In this document: piece after piece, positions 33,345 through 42,259 of the stretch | Layout: every line of letters starts with the position of its first letter | How positions within the stretch are numbered: the stretch's first letter is position 1 | DNA from: G020350405 sp964513655 | GTDB taxonomy: Bacteria > Planctomycetota > Phycisphaerae > Sedimentisphaerales > Anaerobacaceae | Length of the DNA: 64,000 nucleotides | Assembly (NCBI GenBank): GCA_964513655.1 | Contig: CAZENQ010000004.1 | Coordinates: 1-64,000 of the forward strand | Direction of reading: 5' to 3' | The notes under the pieces: model-generated | Databases searched by the model: none | The model's input: only the letters and a program-made list of their open reading frames with translations | What the model was told of the DNA's origin: nothing | Made by a program: the position numbers and the translations under genes

Positions 33345-35339
33345 TTAATTCACAGATTTTCTAATGATTATTTCTTGTGGTTTTTCTTCAGGAACCGTGG
33401 TCAGTTTCATCAGAATCCACAGTTCAATGATTACAACTGCAAGAGCCAAAGGCATCATGGCATATCCTCCGAAATCGTGGAATATCCTCTCCCACTTGTC
33501 GCCGGAAAGTATTGTAAACGCGATTGCGGTGATTGTTAATCGAACTGCGTTGCACACCAATGCGATGGGGAAACTGGAGAGCAGCACTATAAGCTTTTCC
33601 CACCAGGCTCTCCGGACCAACAGGACCACCAGGCCGTTGATTACGACGAATGCCGTGACCATTCTTAATCCGTTGCAAGCCTCGGCTACGGCAACGGTAA
33701 TATCATTCAAGTGTATGATATTGCCCTCTCTTATGACAGTGTACCCCATGATTTCGAGACAGAACACTGCGGATGAGGTGGCCCAGCTCTGTAAGGGCAG
33801 CATTATGGCACTGTGGACTGCGCGTGGCAGTGGAAGCATTAGGCCCAGGAAGAGCAACATTGTGATGGTTTTGCGGAAGACCGGCCAGCCAAAAAGGAAA
33901 AGCACCAATGCAGCGATACTTAGAACAAGGGACAGTCTTTCGGCTGAACTGTACATAAAGAACAATCCAAAAAGCCTGAGAGCCTGGGCGGCCACGAAGG
34001 CAAACAAACCCCATATGGATGGTCTTATAGGGATTCCAATTATTTTGTGCCGTCTAGACCACAGGATATAAAGGGCAAGTAAAGGCACCAGCAAGCCACT
34101 GGAGTATTCATCACTTCTTTGCCAGATACTCCAAAGGTCTGCAAGTTGCGGCCAATAAGACCAGAGAAAAACAGCGGAGAGAATACCTATCGCAAGTCCT
34201 TTCAAGACATCTAACGCCACCTTGTCAGACTGAACCTGTCTCGGCAACTTCGCAATCATTGCATTGATTACCATTCTTGCGGACGAGTGCGGTCGGCCTG
34301 CTCTGATGTCAACTGATGCTACAGATTTGTTTCCGCCGCTCTTGAGATTGGCGGGATGTACTACGGCTTGATTTGCAACAATATCGTTATTGGGTATTAA
34401 TGCATCATAATCGACTACACAGCTGCGGACTTCACAGTTCTGTCCGATGGTCGAACGGTCCCAGAGGACACTGTTTTCTACAAGAGAGTTTTGGCCAATG
34501 GTGACACCTCTTCCGACTATGGTTGGCCCAAAAATTATTGTGTTTCTTGATACAGTGGCACCATCCATAACTACAACGGGCCCATAAATTCGGATGTTCC
34601 GAGCGACTTTTGCGCTGTCCGCCAACCAGAGAGCTTTTGCACCATCTTTTTTGCTGCAAGGGAAGCCTATATTTACATTGTTGGCGTTCTCGAGGTAGTC
34701 CGCCGTGGCATCGAGATAGCCGGCGCGGTCGCGAAAGTTTCCAAGAGGTTGAGAGAGGACTGCGGCGTGTACAGTTTTGCCAGCCTGTACCATGGCAGGA
34801 ATCAGGCTTTCCTTGATATCGTAGTAACCATCCGTTGGGATATATTTAAGAACAGCAGGCTCGCAGACATAAATTTCTGATACACAGCGTATCTGCTCAC
34901 CGTGCCTGAGGCCCGGGCTGAACATGACTGTAACATCGGCTCTTCCGATCCGGTGAGTTTTTAAGAGCATATTGAGATCAGGTGGTGAAGTAATTGCGGC
35001 AGGCAATACCAGAAGCAACGCGTTCGTATCACCATCAGCAGCATCTCTGATACACCCAGCCGTACCTACGGGCAGGGGCTCATCCAAGAACTTTAGCCGC
35101 ATAGAATTAATGCCGGTAATGGACCTCTGCAACAGTGAATCATCCCCATTGGAACAAACCACAGCCTCGGTTATTTCTTGGTGCGACAGATACCGGAGTA
35201 GGCGCTCCAGTGCTGACCTGTCCCCTATCGGCCACAGTGCCGTGGGCAGGCGTGATGCCAAAGGACAACGACCGAAATCACGCCCGCCCGCAAGGATGAT
35301 GGCTTTAATATTTTGTCTATTTTGGAAATGCCTACTCAT
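33345..35339 (-). CDS. Fusion: nucleotidyltransferase + left-handed beta-helix + exosortase
   Basis: 664 residues. Residues 12-220 form a sugar nucleotidyltransferase-like domain (IILAGGRDFGRCPLASRLP); the Lys normally found in the PKxL segment is Thr33, so catalysis is doubtful. Residues about 238-330 are hexapeptide repeats (GPVVVMDGATVSRNTIIFGP). Residues about 380-645 are a complete exosortase with about eight membrane helices. The catalytic triad is visible: Cys555 in VAEACNGLRM, Arg600 in CNAVRLT and His621 in FHDFGGYA. Exosortases cleave PEP-CTERM sorting signals at the inner membrane; the substrate at 22371-23231 and EpsI at 54541-55278 belong to the same system. The gene follows wecB after 2 nt, so coupled translation is likely. 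I know of no standard exosortase subfamily with this N-terminal module. Confidence 0.92.
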   Translation of the reverse strand: MSRHFQNRQNIKAIILAGGRDFGRCPLASRLPTALWPIGDRSALERLLRYLSHQEITEAVVCSNGDDSLLQRSITGINSMRLKFLDEPLPVGTAGCIRDAADGDTNALLLVLPAAITSPPDLNMLLKTHRIGRADVTVMFSPGLRHGEQIRCVSEIYVCEPAVLKYIPTDGYYDIKESLIPAMVQAGKTVHAAVLSQPLGNFRDRAGYLDATADYLENANNVNIGFPCSKKDGAKALWLADSAKVARNIRIYGPVVVMDGATVSRNTIIFGPTIVGRGVTIGQNSLVENSVLWDRSTIGQNCEVRSCVVDYDALIPNNDIVANQAVVHPANLKSGGNKSVASVDIRAGRPHSSARMVINAMIAKLPRQVQSDKVALDVLKGLAIGILSAVFLWSYWPQLADLWSIWQRSDEYSSGLLVPLLALYILWSRRHKIIGIPIRPSIWGLFAFVAAQALRLFGLFFMYSSAERLSLVLSIAALVLFLFGWPVFRKTITMLLFLGLMLPLPRAVHSAIMLPLQSWATSSAVFCLEIMGYTVIREGNIIHLNDITVAVAEACNGLRMVTAFVVINGLVVLLVRRAWWEKLIVLLSSFPIALVCNAVRLTITAIAFTILSGDKWERIFHDFGGYAMMPLALAVVIIELWILMKLTTVPEEKPQEIIIRKSVN

Positions 35340-35341
35340 TG

Positions 35342-36439
35342 TTATTTACGCTGCAAGGAATTCAATAATATCCGAACAATTCGTTCACAAGCCTTGCCAT
35401 CCCAGAGCCTTGGTCTGGCATGTAGTTTCGGTGTACTCAAACTCTCTCGATAGCCATTCAGTATTCCATTCGTATCAGTGCCAACCAAGACATTGGTTCC
35501 TTCAGTGATTGTAATCGGCCTTTCCGTATTTTCGCGGACTGTAAGGCACGGTATTCCAAGAATAGTAGTTTCCTCCTGAATACCACCAGAATCTGTTATG
35601 ACAAGCTTTGACTCTGACATCAACTTCAGAAAATTCAAATACACCAACGGCTTAATCAGTAATATATTCGGTAAATGCTCAAGTCTTTCCATCAACCCAC
35701 TTAATGCCAAGTTCTTAACAGTTCGAGGATGCGCAGAAAAAACAACCGTCATCTCTTTTTGAATTTCCGCTAATGCATTGACTATTCTAGGTAATGCTTT
35801 GTGCTGGTCTACGTTACTGGGTCTATGTAGGGTGACCACCACATATTCCTTGGCTCGTACATTTAAATTGTTAAGTATGTCCGAATTAGCGGCCTTCCGT
35901 CTGTAAAGTTCAAGCGTATCGATCATAACATTACCAACAAAATGAACTTTTGCTCCGTCAATGCCTTCGCGCTTTAAGTTGGCTACGCCGCTTGGTTCCG
36001 TGACAAATAGAATATCACTGATGGCGTCAGTCAAAATGCGGTTTATCTCCTCAGGCATAGTGCGGTCGAAGCTCCTTAAACCTGCTTCAACGTGTATGGT
36101 TTTTACGCTCAATTTTGCCGCGACCAGTGCACAAGCAACAGTTGAGTTTACATCGCCAACGACCAATACTGCATCAGGGTTGTGTCTTAATACAACAGGC
36201 TCGAAGCACTTCATAACTTCAGCAGTCTGCTGGGCGTGTGAACCTGAACCAACCCTGAGATTGATGTCCGGAGTTGGGATATCAAGTGCCTCGAAGAAAG
36301 CACTGCTCATATTCTCAGTGTAGTGTTGGCCCGTGTGAACGAGTATAGATTGAATTTTTCGTGTTTTCTCGCATGCCCGCAATATACTCGCTATTTTGAT
36401 GAAATTGGGTCTTGCACCAACAACGTGGATTATTTTCAC
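35342..36439 (-). CDS. wecB: UDP-N-acetylglucosamine 2-epimerase (non-hydrolysing)
   Basis: 365 residues, the normal length. GTG start with AAAGGAAG about 6 nt upstream. The enzyme converts UDP-GlcNAc to UDP-ManNAc, the precursor of ManNAc or ManNAcA residues. Diagnostic segments are VVGARPNFIKIASIL at the N-terminus, VVGDVNSTVACALVA, HVEAGLRSFDRTMPEEINR with catalytic Asp and Glu residues, VVTLHRPSNVD and TDSGGIQEETTILGIPCLT. It lies directly upstream of the exosortase fusion and downstream of the WecG fusion. This fits a pathway in which WecG-type transferase adds ManNAc or its acid form to a lipid-linked sugar. No WecC-type dehydrogenase is visible in the window, so ManNAc itself may be the product used. 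Confidence 0.94.
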   Translation of the reverse strand: MKIIHVVGARPNFIKIASILRACEKTRKIQSILVHTGQHYTENMSSAFFEALDIPTPDINLRVGSGSHAQQTAEVMKCFEPVVLRHNPDAVLVVGDVNSTVACALVAAKLSVKTIHVEAGLRSFDRTMPEEINRILTDAISDILFVTEPSGVANLKREGIDGAKVHFVGNVMIDTLELYRRKAANSDILNNLNVRAKEYVVVTLHRPSNVDQHKALPRIVNALAEIQKEMTVVFSAHPRTVKNLALSGLMERLEHLPNILLIKPLVYLNFLKLMSESKLVITDSGGIQEETTILGIPCLTVRENTERPITITEGTNVLVGTDTNGILNGYRESLSTPKLHARPRLWDGKACERIVRILLNSLQRK

Positions 36440-36485
36440 AAATGTCTTCCTTTGAGATTGAATAATAACTATAATGAAGAGTTAC

Positions 36486-38516
36486 TCATCTTGGTTTTTG
36501 GCATCGGGGGCTGGTGTAAGCCAGGATTGCATGGAACAGTCTGCCGAACCTGGCTCGTATGATTGCTTGGAGGCTTAATTTTATGAATATCGTATTGGTG
36601 ATAAGATATCTCCTCCACATCCTGCGTGGTTCCTGAATGACTCTATAAAGCCATTCCAATCCGGACTTTTGCATCCAGAAGGGGGCACGTTTGGTTAGGC
36701 CCGCGAGGACATCGAAACTGCCCCCGACGCCGTGACACACGGGCACATTGATATAGTTATGCCACTTTGCCAAGAAGTTCTCCTTTTTGGGTGTGGGCAT
36801 CGCTACAAAGAGAATATCCGGCTTGCTTTTTCTTATTTCATCGACGACCGTTTTTTCTTCGGCTTTGTTGAAGAAGCCGTCTCTGAATCCTGCTATGCGC
36901 AGGCCGGGGTAGTTGTTGGACACAGATTTAACGACTTCTGTTACCACACTCCGACTTGCACCCAGAAAGTAAACACTGCGGTTCTTTGCCGAGGAGCGTT
37001 CCAAGAGCCGATACATTACGTCAATTCCAGCGATTCTTTCGGGCAAGGCAGTTCCCATTAATCTCGAGAGCCAGACAACTGAGAGGCCGTCGGCGAGTAT
37101 AAGATGAGCCTGCTTGAGGCTTTGCCTTAATTCGGGATATCTTCGGACATTTACAAATTTTGCCGCGTTAACGACACCCAAAAGCAGCGGTTCACAAGAC
37201 GCCATATGTTTGTCAGCCAAGAGGAGCAGCTGCTCCATAGTAAGTGGACTTACGGGCAACCCAAGTATGTCGACTGGCTCTTCTCTGCTGTTTAAGGCTT
37301 CAGTGCCAAATGTGCGCATCACCCGGCTCTCACTATTGTGTGTTATAGGCAGTATCTTGGTTTTGCTGTTGTTCGGGCTCGTGGGTGGTTTTGGCAACCG
37401 GCCAGCCCAGGCGTAAAGGACCCATCCGAGATGATAGGGGCGACATTCCCTGTTTAGTACGTAACCGAACAAATTTTTGCCGCTCAGCCGATGTGCCGCA
37501 TCCCACCCAGCAGTGATCAACGCACCACGAACGTACCTGTACATTTTAGGAATCTCACGGCGGTGGATATCTCGCCAAATCACGCCTTTTCCTGGTGTAA
37601 TCATTGTTTCGCTTAGTTCGTTGGATTTGTTGAGCCACATCAATCCCTTCTCGATGTTAGCGCTATGATTCGTGCCTGCAACCTTGTCGATTGCCAACAA
37701 AGCCATTGGTGCCATACTATCCTGGTGAACTGAGAAGACCGGATATTCCTCAGCAACTGTTCCGGTTTTGACGTTGTAATGCCACCACCACTGCCCTTTT
37801 GGTCCTTGTAATCGGCATATCGAATCAGCAGCTGCGGCGGCAGCATTAACACTGCGAGGTTCATCAAAGTGCCGGCCGTAATTGGCGAGGGCTAATATCG
37901 GATACACCTGGTCTGCGAAACAGGCTGTGTAACGTGATATGACTTCTCTAAGACCGCTTCGATTATGCCGTGCAAATAATCCAGTGTCGTGGCAATGCAA
38001 AGCCATAAGTCTGTCACGAGCGTCGTTTAGTACATCGCTTATTTCATCGGTCGCCCGGTGATGATATTGTAAGAAGCAGATTATTGCCTGCACTACCCAA
38101 GCCAGTTCAACTGCATTGCAAGCGTAGCGTAGATGCGACCATTTGTTTGCCAATTTCTGTGCCAAGACCTTAGAATCATCGACATCACTCTTGACGCCTG
38201 CCCAGATGGCCAGTCCGAGGTCTCCTGCGTTATCCACTTCCTGTCTTCTTGACCAAATGTATTGCCAGAGGTCAGGCAGTGGCGATTCATTGTTGGGATA
38301 GAACTTCAGCCGATTTTTTATTCCTATTTGCACCATAGTTATGTAACGCAAATTCCAAGGCATATTTAAGCGCAAATTGTCGTTATCAGCCGTGAGACCT
38401 CGTCCAAGGAGATCGATGTTAGAATAACAATCATCCAAGCCCTTTTCGGCAGTAGCGCATAATAGTTCAACAGTTTGCCAGCTTTTCGGACTTAATTTCG
38501 ATAAATTGCTACTCAT
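36486..38516 (-). CDS. Fusion: alpha/alpha-toroid domain + WecG/TagA/CpsF glycosyltransferase
   Basis: 676 residues. The C-terminal part (about 415-660) is a GT26 glycosyltransferase of the WecG/TagA/CpsF family, which adds ManNAc or ManNAcA to a polyprenyl-linked sugar: PVDILGLPVSPLT, ILADGLSVVWLSRLMG with catalytic Asp476, PERIAGIDVMYRLLE, GVGGSFDVLAGLTKRAP and the basic C-terminus EPRRMWRRY. The N-terminal 400 residues are helical with Trp- and His-rich turns (QWWWHYNVKTGTVAEEYPVF, HQDSMAPMALLAIDKVAG, HLGWVLYAWAG). They look like an alpha/alpha toroid as in terpene-cyclase-like or six-hairpin glycosidase folds. Single-domain WecG proteins are about 250 residues, so this is an unusual fusion. 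wecB is just downstream and can supply the sugar donor. No clear ribosome site precedes the ATG. Confidence 0.85.
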   Translation of the reverse strand: MSSNLSKLSPKSWQTVELLCATAEKGLDDCYSNIDLLGRGLTADNDNLRLNMPWNLRYITMVQIGIKNRLKFYPNNESPLPDLWQYIWSRRQEVDNAGDLGLAIWAGVKSDVDDSKVLAQKLANKWSHLRYACNAVELAWVVQAIICFLQYHHRATDEISDVLNDARDRLMALHCHDTGLFARHNRSGLREVISRYTACFADQVYPILALANYGRHFDEPRSVNAAAAAADSICRLQGPKGQWWWHYNVKTGTVAEEYPVFSVHQDSMAPMALLAIDKVAGTNHSANIEKGLMWLNKSNELSETMITPGKGVIWRDIHRREIPKMYRYVRGALITAGWDAAHRLSGKNLFGYVLNRECRPYHLGWVLYAWAGRLPKPPTSPNNSKTKILPITHNSESRVMRTFGTEALNSREEPVDILGLPVSPLTMEQLLLLADKHMASCEPLLLGVVNAAKFVNVRRYPELRQSLKQAHLILADGLSVVWLSRLMGTALPERIAGIDVMYRLLERSSAKNRSVYFLGASRSVVTEVVKSVSNNYPGLRIAGFRDGFFNKAEEKTVVDEIRKSKPDILFVAMPTPKKENFLAKWHNYINVPVCHGVGGSFDVLAGLTKRAPFWMQKSGLEWLYRVIQEPRRMWRRYLITNTIFIKLSLQAIIRARFGRLFHAILAYTSPRCQKPR

Positions 38517-38569
38517 TTTGGGATAAGTGTTCCTTAAATTCAGAGTTGGCCTAAAATTTTGCCAAGTCC

Positions 38570-39745
38570 TTAATTTATTTCATGCAAGGCAAGGAGAACC
38601 TCTTTTGCCTTAGCGTCCCATGTACAGTGACGTACACGTCTTTGCCGGGTTGATACAAGTTCGGGGTCATTTTCGCGGCAAGCTTTTCTGACGGCCTGAG
38701 CGAAGGAACCGGAATCAGATGCCACTTCAATGAGGCCTTTGTATTTATTGAGTTCATCGAACGGCGTTGAAACAATTGGCTTGCCCAGTGCCAGGTATTC
38801 CTTTAATTTAACGGGATTACAGGCGGCTATCCATTCGTTCTGCTGCCACGGCATAAAGCAAACATCGAAGCACTTGGCATAGTGCGGTATCTGCTCGTAA
38901 GGTTTTTGGCTTAACAAATATACATTCTTTCGAGAGGTTAGGGCGGACAAATCAACAGAAGAATTGCCAATCAGTACGATAGAAATATCGCTCAGCAAAT
39001 CAGCAATCTCTTTGATTAAAACTATATTCAACGTATGGTTATCGATTCCGCCATAAAATCCGAGTACAGGACGGGGTATTCTTTTCATCTCTCCGGGGAC
39101 ATATGGCTCTTTATGTGCATTTGCGAAGACCTCATAGTCAACCCCGTGGTCAAGATAGATGGCCTTCTTGCACTGGAACTGTTCTTGCCTGAAAAGCTCT
39201 CGGTTTACGTAAATGACGAGGTCTGCGCGCTCCTTGAGCAACTCGTCATATCGCTTGACCTGCTTAACGTCAACACCGGGAAACATCTCGTAACGGTCAG
39301 ATCTTTGATAAACAAGTTTGGTATAAGGTAATTTTACTGCGGCTTCGGCCGCCCCTGGACAGGCCACCCATACTATGGGTTTGCTCATATTAAGCCTGTT
39401 AATACACTGCCGAATTTGTAGCCTTAACGCGATTTGGTTAAGTTCTCGGGCAATACTGATGTGATGAACCGGCATACTGAATGGGCTATAAACTGTCATA
39501 TTCTCAATCCCGGAAGGCTTCATACCTCGTGCAATACTACATAATTTGCGTTTCACGCGTTGGAGAAACATTGTACCTTCCTGAATATTGAACTTGCGCA
39601 CCACGATAGAGTTTACATATAGAACATTACCGAGTTTCGCATACCGTTTCATCAACTGGATATCCATATGACCATGATTGTGATACCACCAATCATTATC
39701 GCCAAAACAAACGATATTAATCCTCTTCATTGTTTTCGATATCAT
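38570..39745 (-). CDS. Glycosyltransferase, GT4-like, TuaH-related
   Basis: 391 residues from the ATG at 39745 (GAGAG shortly upstream); an ATG at 39730 directly before RINIVCFGDNDWW is the alternative. The protein is a two-Rossmann-domain transferase. The N-terminal half begins IVCFGDNDWWYHNHGHMDIQ. The C-terminal half has PVLGFYGGIDNHTLNIVLIK, VVLIGNSS-like IVLIGNSSVD, and CNPVKLKEYLALGKPIVSTP, the nucleotide-sugar-binding region of GT4-type enzymes, where Glu is part of the donor site. It transfers one sugar of the repeat unit on the cytoplasmic face. Donor and acceptor cannot be deduced. It is positioned between a GT2 gene and the WecG fusion in the same direction. Confidence 0.87.
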   Translation of the reverse strand: MISKTMKRINIVCFGDNDWWYHNHGHMDIQLMKRYAKLGNVLYVNSIVVRKFNIQEGTMFLQRVKRKLCSIARGMKPSGIENMTVYSPFSMPVHHISIARELNQIALRLQIRQCINRLNMSKPIVWVACPGAAEAAVKLPYTKLVYQRSDRYEMFPGVDVKQVKRYDELLKERADLVIYVNRELFRQEQFQCKKAIYLDHGVDYEVFANAHKEPYVPGEMKRIPRPVLGFYGGIDNHTLNIVLIKEIADLLSDISIVLIGNSSVDLSALTSRKNVYLLSQKPYEQIPHYAKCFDVCFMPWQQNEWIAACNPVKLKEYLALGKPIVSTPFDELNKYKGLIEVASDSGSFAQAVRKACRENDPELVSTRQRRVRHCTWDAKAKEVLLALHEIN

Positions 39746-39894
39746 TTTCTCTCGCACATGACACGCGCTTCGATCGCTCACATAAAATATTCTTGTGTGG
39801 TCAAAATAAAGTTCTTTTTGTCATCGTGACGACTGAACCCAGTTTGCAACGCGTGTGTTCGTTTTTGGATTGGAAGCACCTGGTCCACGATGAT

Positions 39895-40845
39895 CTACTC
39901 CGGCACAACTCCCGTGAAATGGAATCGCAGAGCTGCCAGCAATGCAGCACTTTGTCGTTCGGCTCTTTCACCCATCGTTCCCAAGCAACGAGCCACAAGC
40001 CAAAACCCAATTCTGGGCAGCGACGAAACCAAAAACACGGTGTTGGCCAAGTGCCACACTGAAGCTCCGTGCCACTTCTCTAAATATAATAAGATACTCT
40101 TTCGCTGCCAAACATACATTTTGGTCCAGCACTGGGATGTACTCTGGCTGCTAAGATGGACAATCTTCGCCGTTGGTGTGAAAGTTATCTTCCATCCCGC
40201 TTGTGCAAACCGGTAGCACCAGTCAGCTTCTTCTGCATAAATAAAGTACCGCTCATCTATCAGGCCAATTTGCTCAATTGCCTCGCGCCGAACCAACATA
40301 CAAGAGCCGGTTACAACATCTACATCACGAATGGAATCCCGTTCCCACCATGTCATGAACTCTCGACCAAAGAAACGGTTTCTTGGGAAGAGCTTATTAA
40401 GGTAGAACGCAGACAATAGAACGTTTAGTAAGCTCGGATATCTGAAGCAAGTACGCTCGAGGCTCCCATCGGGGTTAACTACCCGGCAGCCGATGACGGC
40501 GGAGTCTGGACGTGTTTTGGCGAAAGCAAGAAGTTTGGCCAGCGTCTGGGGAGGGACGACCGTATCAGGATTGAGCAGCAATATAAAACGACCCTCCGCA
40601 AGGCGTATGCCCTGGTTACAGGCTGCGGCGAAGCCACGATTTTGCGGGTTGCAGATAAGCTGGACCTGCGGAAACTCTGTTGCAACCATCTCTGTCGAGC
40701 CATCTTCCGATGCATTGTCCACAACAATAATCTGTATCGGCGGCACACCATCTTGCGACTGAACGGAACGCAAGCATTCACGAAGTGAATCTCGTGTGCG
40801 CCAGTTTACAATCACTATTGAAATATCCATATCTGAACTGAGCAA
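39895..40845 (-). CDS. Glycosyltransferase family 2 (rhamnosyltransferase-like)
   Basis: 316 residues. The TTG at 40845 is chosen because GGAGG lies 6 nt upstream; the ATG at 40830 has none. GT-A fold: ISIVIVNWRTRDSLRECLRS at the N-terminus, VDNASEDGSTEMV, NRGFAAACNQGI, LLLNPDTVVP with the DxD-like metal site (NPD), TGSCMLVRREAIEQIGLIDE and the base region YAEEADWCYRFAQAGW. These features match WbbL-type rhamnosyltransferases, but the donor is unproven. A C-terminal hydrophobic stretch could associate with the membrane. The gene belongs to a part of the cluster (39.9-43.9 kb) that looks more GC-rich than its neighbours. Confidence 0.9.
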   Translation of the reverse strand: MLSSDMDISIVIVNWRTRDSLRECLRSVQSQDGVPPIQIIVVDNASEDGSTEMVATEFPQVQLICNPQNRGFAAACNQGIRLAEGRFILLLNPDTVVPPQTLAKLLAFAKTRPDSAVIGCRVVNPDGSLERTCFRYPSLLNVLLSAFYLNKLFPRNRFFGREFMTWWERDSIRDVDVVTGSCMLVRREAIEQIGLIDERYFIYAEEADWCYRFAQAGWKITFTPTAKIVHLSSQSTSQCWTKMYVWQRKSILLYLEKWHGASVWHLANTVFLVSSLPRIGFWLVARCLGTMGERAERQSAALLAALRFHFTGVVPE

Positions 40846-40951
40846 TAGCTGCCTCCAAGAAGTTATTTACAAATCCGCAACCGCTACCTTCAACAACTCA
40901 TTTGAGGTGCTCACGTTTGTGATTTCCCCTGAATATTCAAGTGTAAGGTGA

Positions 40952-42208
40952 TTAGCAAGTAACTGCTGATACGAGGCACCTCGCTCGATTTTCATCCGCT
41001 GCGCTCATTTCCAAGACCTCGCGTACGGAGGCCGCGAGGTAAGCCATGTCGTCCCGGTCGAGTTCGTGGTGTACCGGCAGCGCTACAATATGTGCCTTCA
41101 GGTACGCCGCCCCGGGAAACTCATCCCAGCAAATCCCAGGATGATATCCTGACCACCACTCAATGGCGCTAATTCTCCTCCGGATTAGATCCGCATAAAG
41201 TTGAGGCCGCCTCTCAGTCAGAACGGGAAAAACCGTCGGGCAAATACCTTCAGGGAGTTGCTCGAAAAGCGGTTGCACTTGCGCCACATCACAAAGAGCT
41301 TCAAGCAGATATTGAAAGTTCGCTCTTCTTCTCGCAACGACCTCCTGCGGATTTATGTTCGCAATGATCCGCCTCGATATTCCAGACATCGCCCAGCTTG
41401 AAATCTTCGGATCATAATGGTCTTGCCAGCTTAGTGACGGTCGATCCACACCACCGACTTTCACAAACTCATGTTGTCCAGTATATGATCTTTTCTGCCT
41501 GTGTAGTCGCTTGATCGCAGATCGTACCAAACGGTATGATCTCTCAATACCATCCCATTTTGTGGGGAACAATTGCTGCACAGACCGGCCTAATGATGGG
41601 ATCAAAGCTGCTAAAACTGGCGTAAGTGGAGGCTGTTTTAACGAACCCACGATTTTCAGGCTTGGATTGTTAACTACCAACGCTCCGCCATCCGGCACCG
41701 GAATGGTCTTGCGAAAACTGAACACAGCCACATCCCCCACCCGTCCGACGAAACCGTCACCATCGCGACTGAACAAAGCCAGTGCGCAATCTTCTACGAG
41801 GAACAATCCTTGTTCGCGACAGAAACGCACAACCTCCTCCAATCGCTGAAGAAATCCGAAGTAGTGGGTAACATACACCGCTCTCGTAAGTTTGGTGACT
41901 CGGCTACAAAGGTCTTTCACGTCAATCTGGGCAGACCGCGAAACGCGATAAGGGACAACAACTAAACCACAACGAAGAAGAGGATCGATTTCTGAGCCAC
42001 AGTTATAGGCTGGAACCAATACTTCATCGCCCGGACTAAGTCCAAGAATACGCACCGCCTGCCAGACAGCATTTCGCCCCAGATACGTTAAACGAGCGTG
42101 GTCAGTGTCAAAAGGTAGCACATCTCTGAGGAGAAAGCTTTTCCGGAGGAGGAACCGAATCGAGCAGGACATCGACCCACAATTATGTTTTCCGTTACGC
42201 GATATCAT
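40952..42208 (-). CDS. DegT/DnrJ/EryC1-type sugar aminotransferase
   Basis: 418 residues. PLP-dependent enzyme of the family that aminates keto-sugar nucleotides for amino-sugar synthesis. Recognised by YLGRNAVWQAVRILGLSPGD, VLVPAYNCGSEIDPLLRCG, THYFGFLQRLEEVVRFC, the cofactor Asp in VEDCALALFS (Asp140) and the Schiff-base Lys167 in VFSFRKTIPVPDGGALVV. His is not in the usual position before the Lys, as is common in distant members. No sugar dehydratase or epimerase that would make the keto substrate is present in the window. The N-terminus is uncertain: an ATG at 42172 would shorten it by 12 residues, and neither start has a clear ribosome site. Confidence 0.87.
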   Translation of the reverse strand: MISRNGKHNCGSMSCSIRFLLRKSFLLRDVLPFDTDHARLTYLGRNAVWQAVRILGLSPGDEVLVPAYNCGSEIDPLLRCGLVVVPYRVSRSAQIDVKDLCSRVTKLTRAVYVTHYFGFLQRLEEVVRFCREQGLFLVEDCALALFSRDGDGFVGRVGDVAVFSFRKTIPVPDGGALVVNNPSLKIVGSLKQPPLTPVLAALIPSLGRSVQQLFPTKWDGIERSYRLVRSAIKRLHRQKRSYTGQHEFVKVGGVDRPSLSWQDHYDPKISSWAMSGISRRIIANINPQEVVARRRANFQYLLEALCDVAQVQPLFEQLPEGICPTVFPVLTERRPQLYADLIRRRISAIEWWSGYHPGICWDEFPGAAYLKAHIVALPVHHELDRDDMAYLAASVREVLEMSAADENRARCLVSAVTC

Positions 42209-42259
42209 TATGTGTCTCTAAAACAGCCACGCTAATCGTTCTTCTATTGGCCGGTCTAC

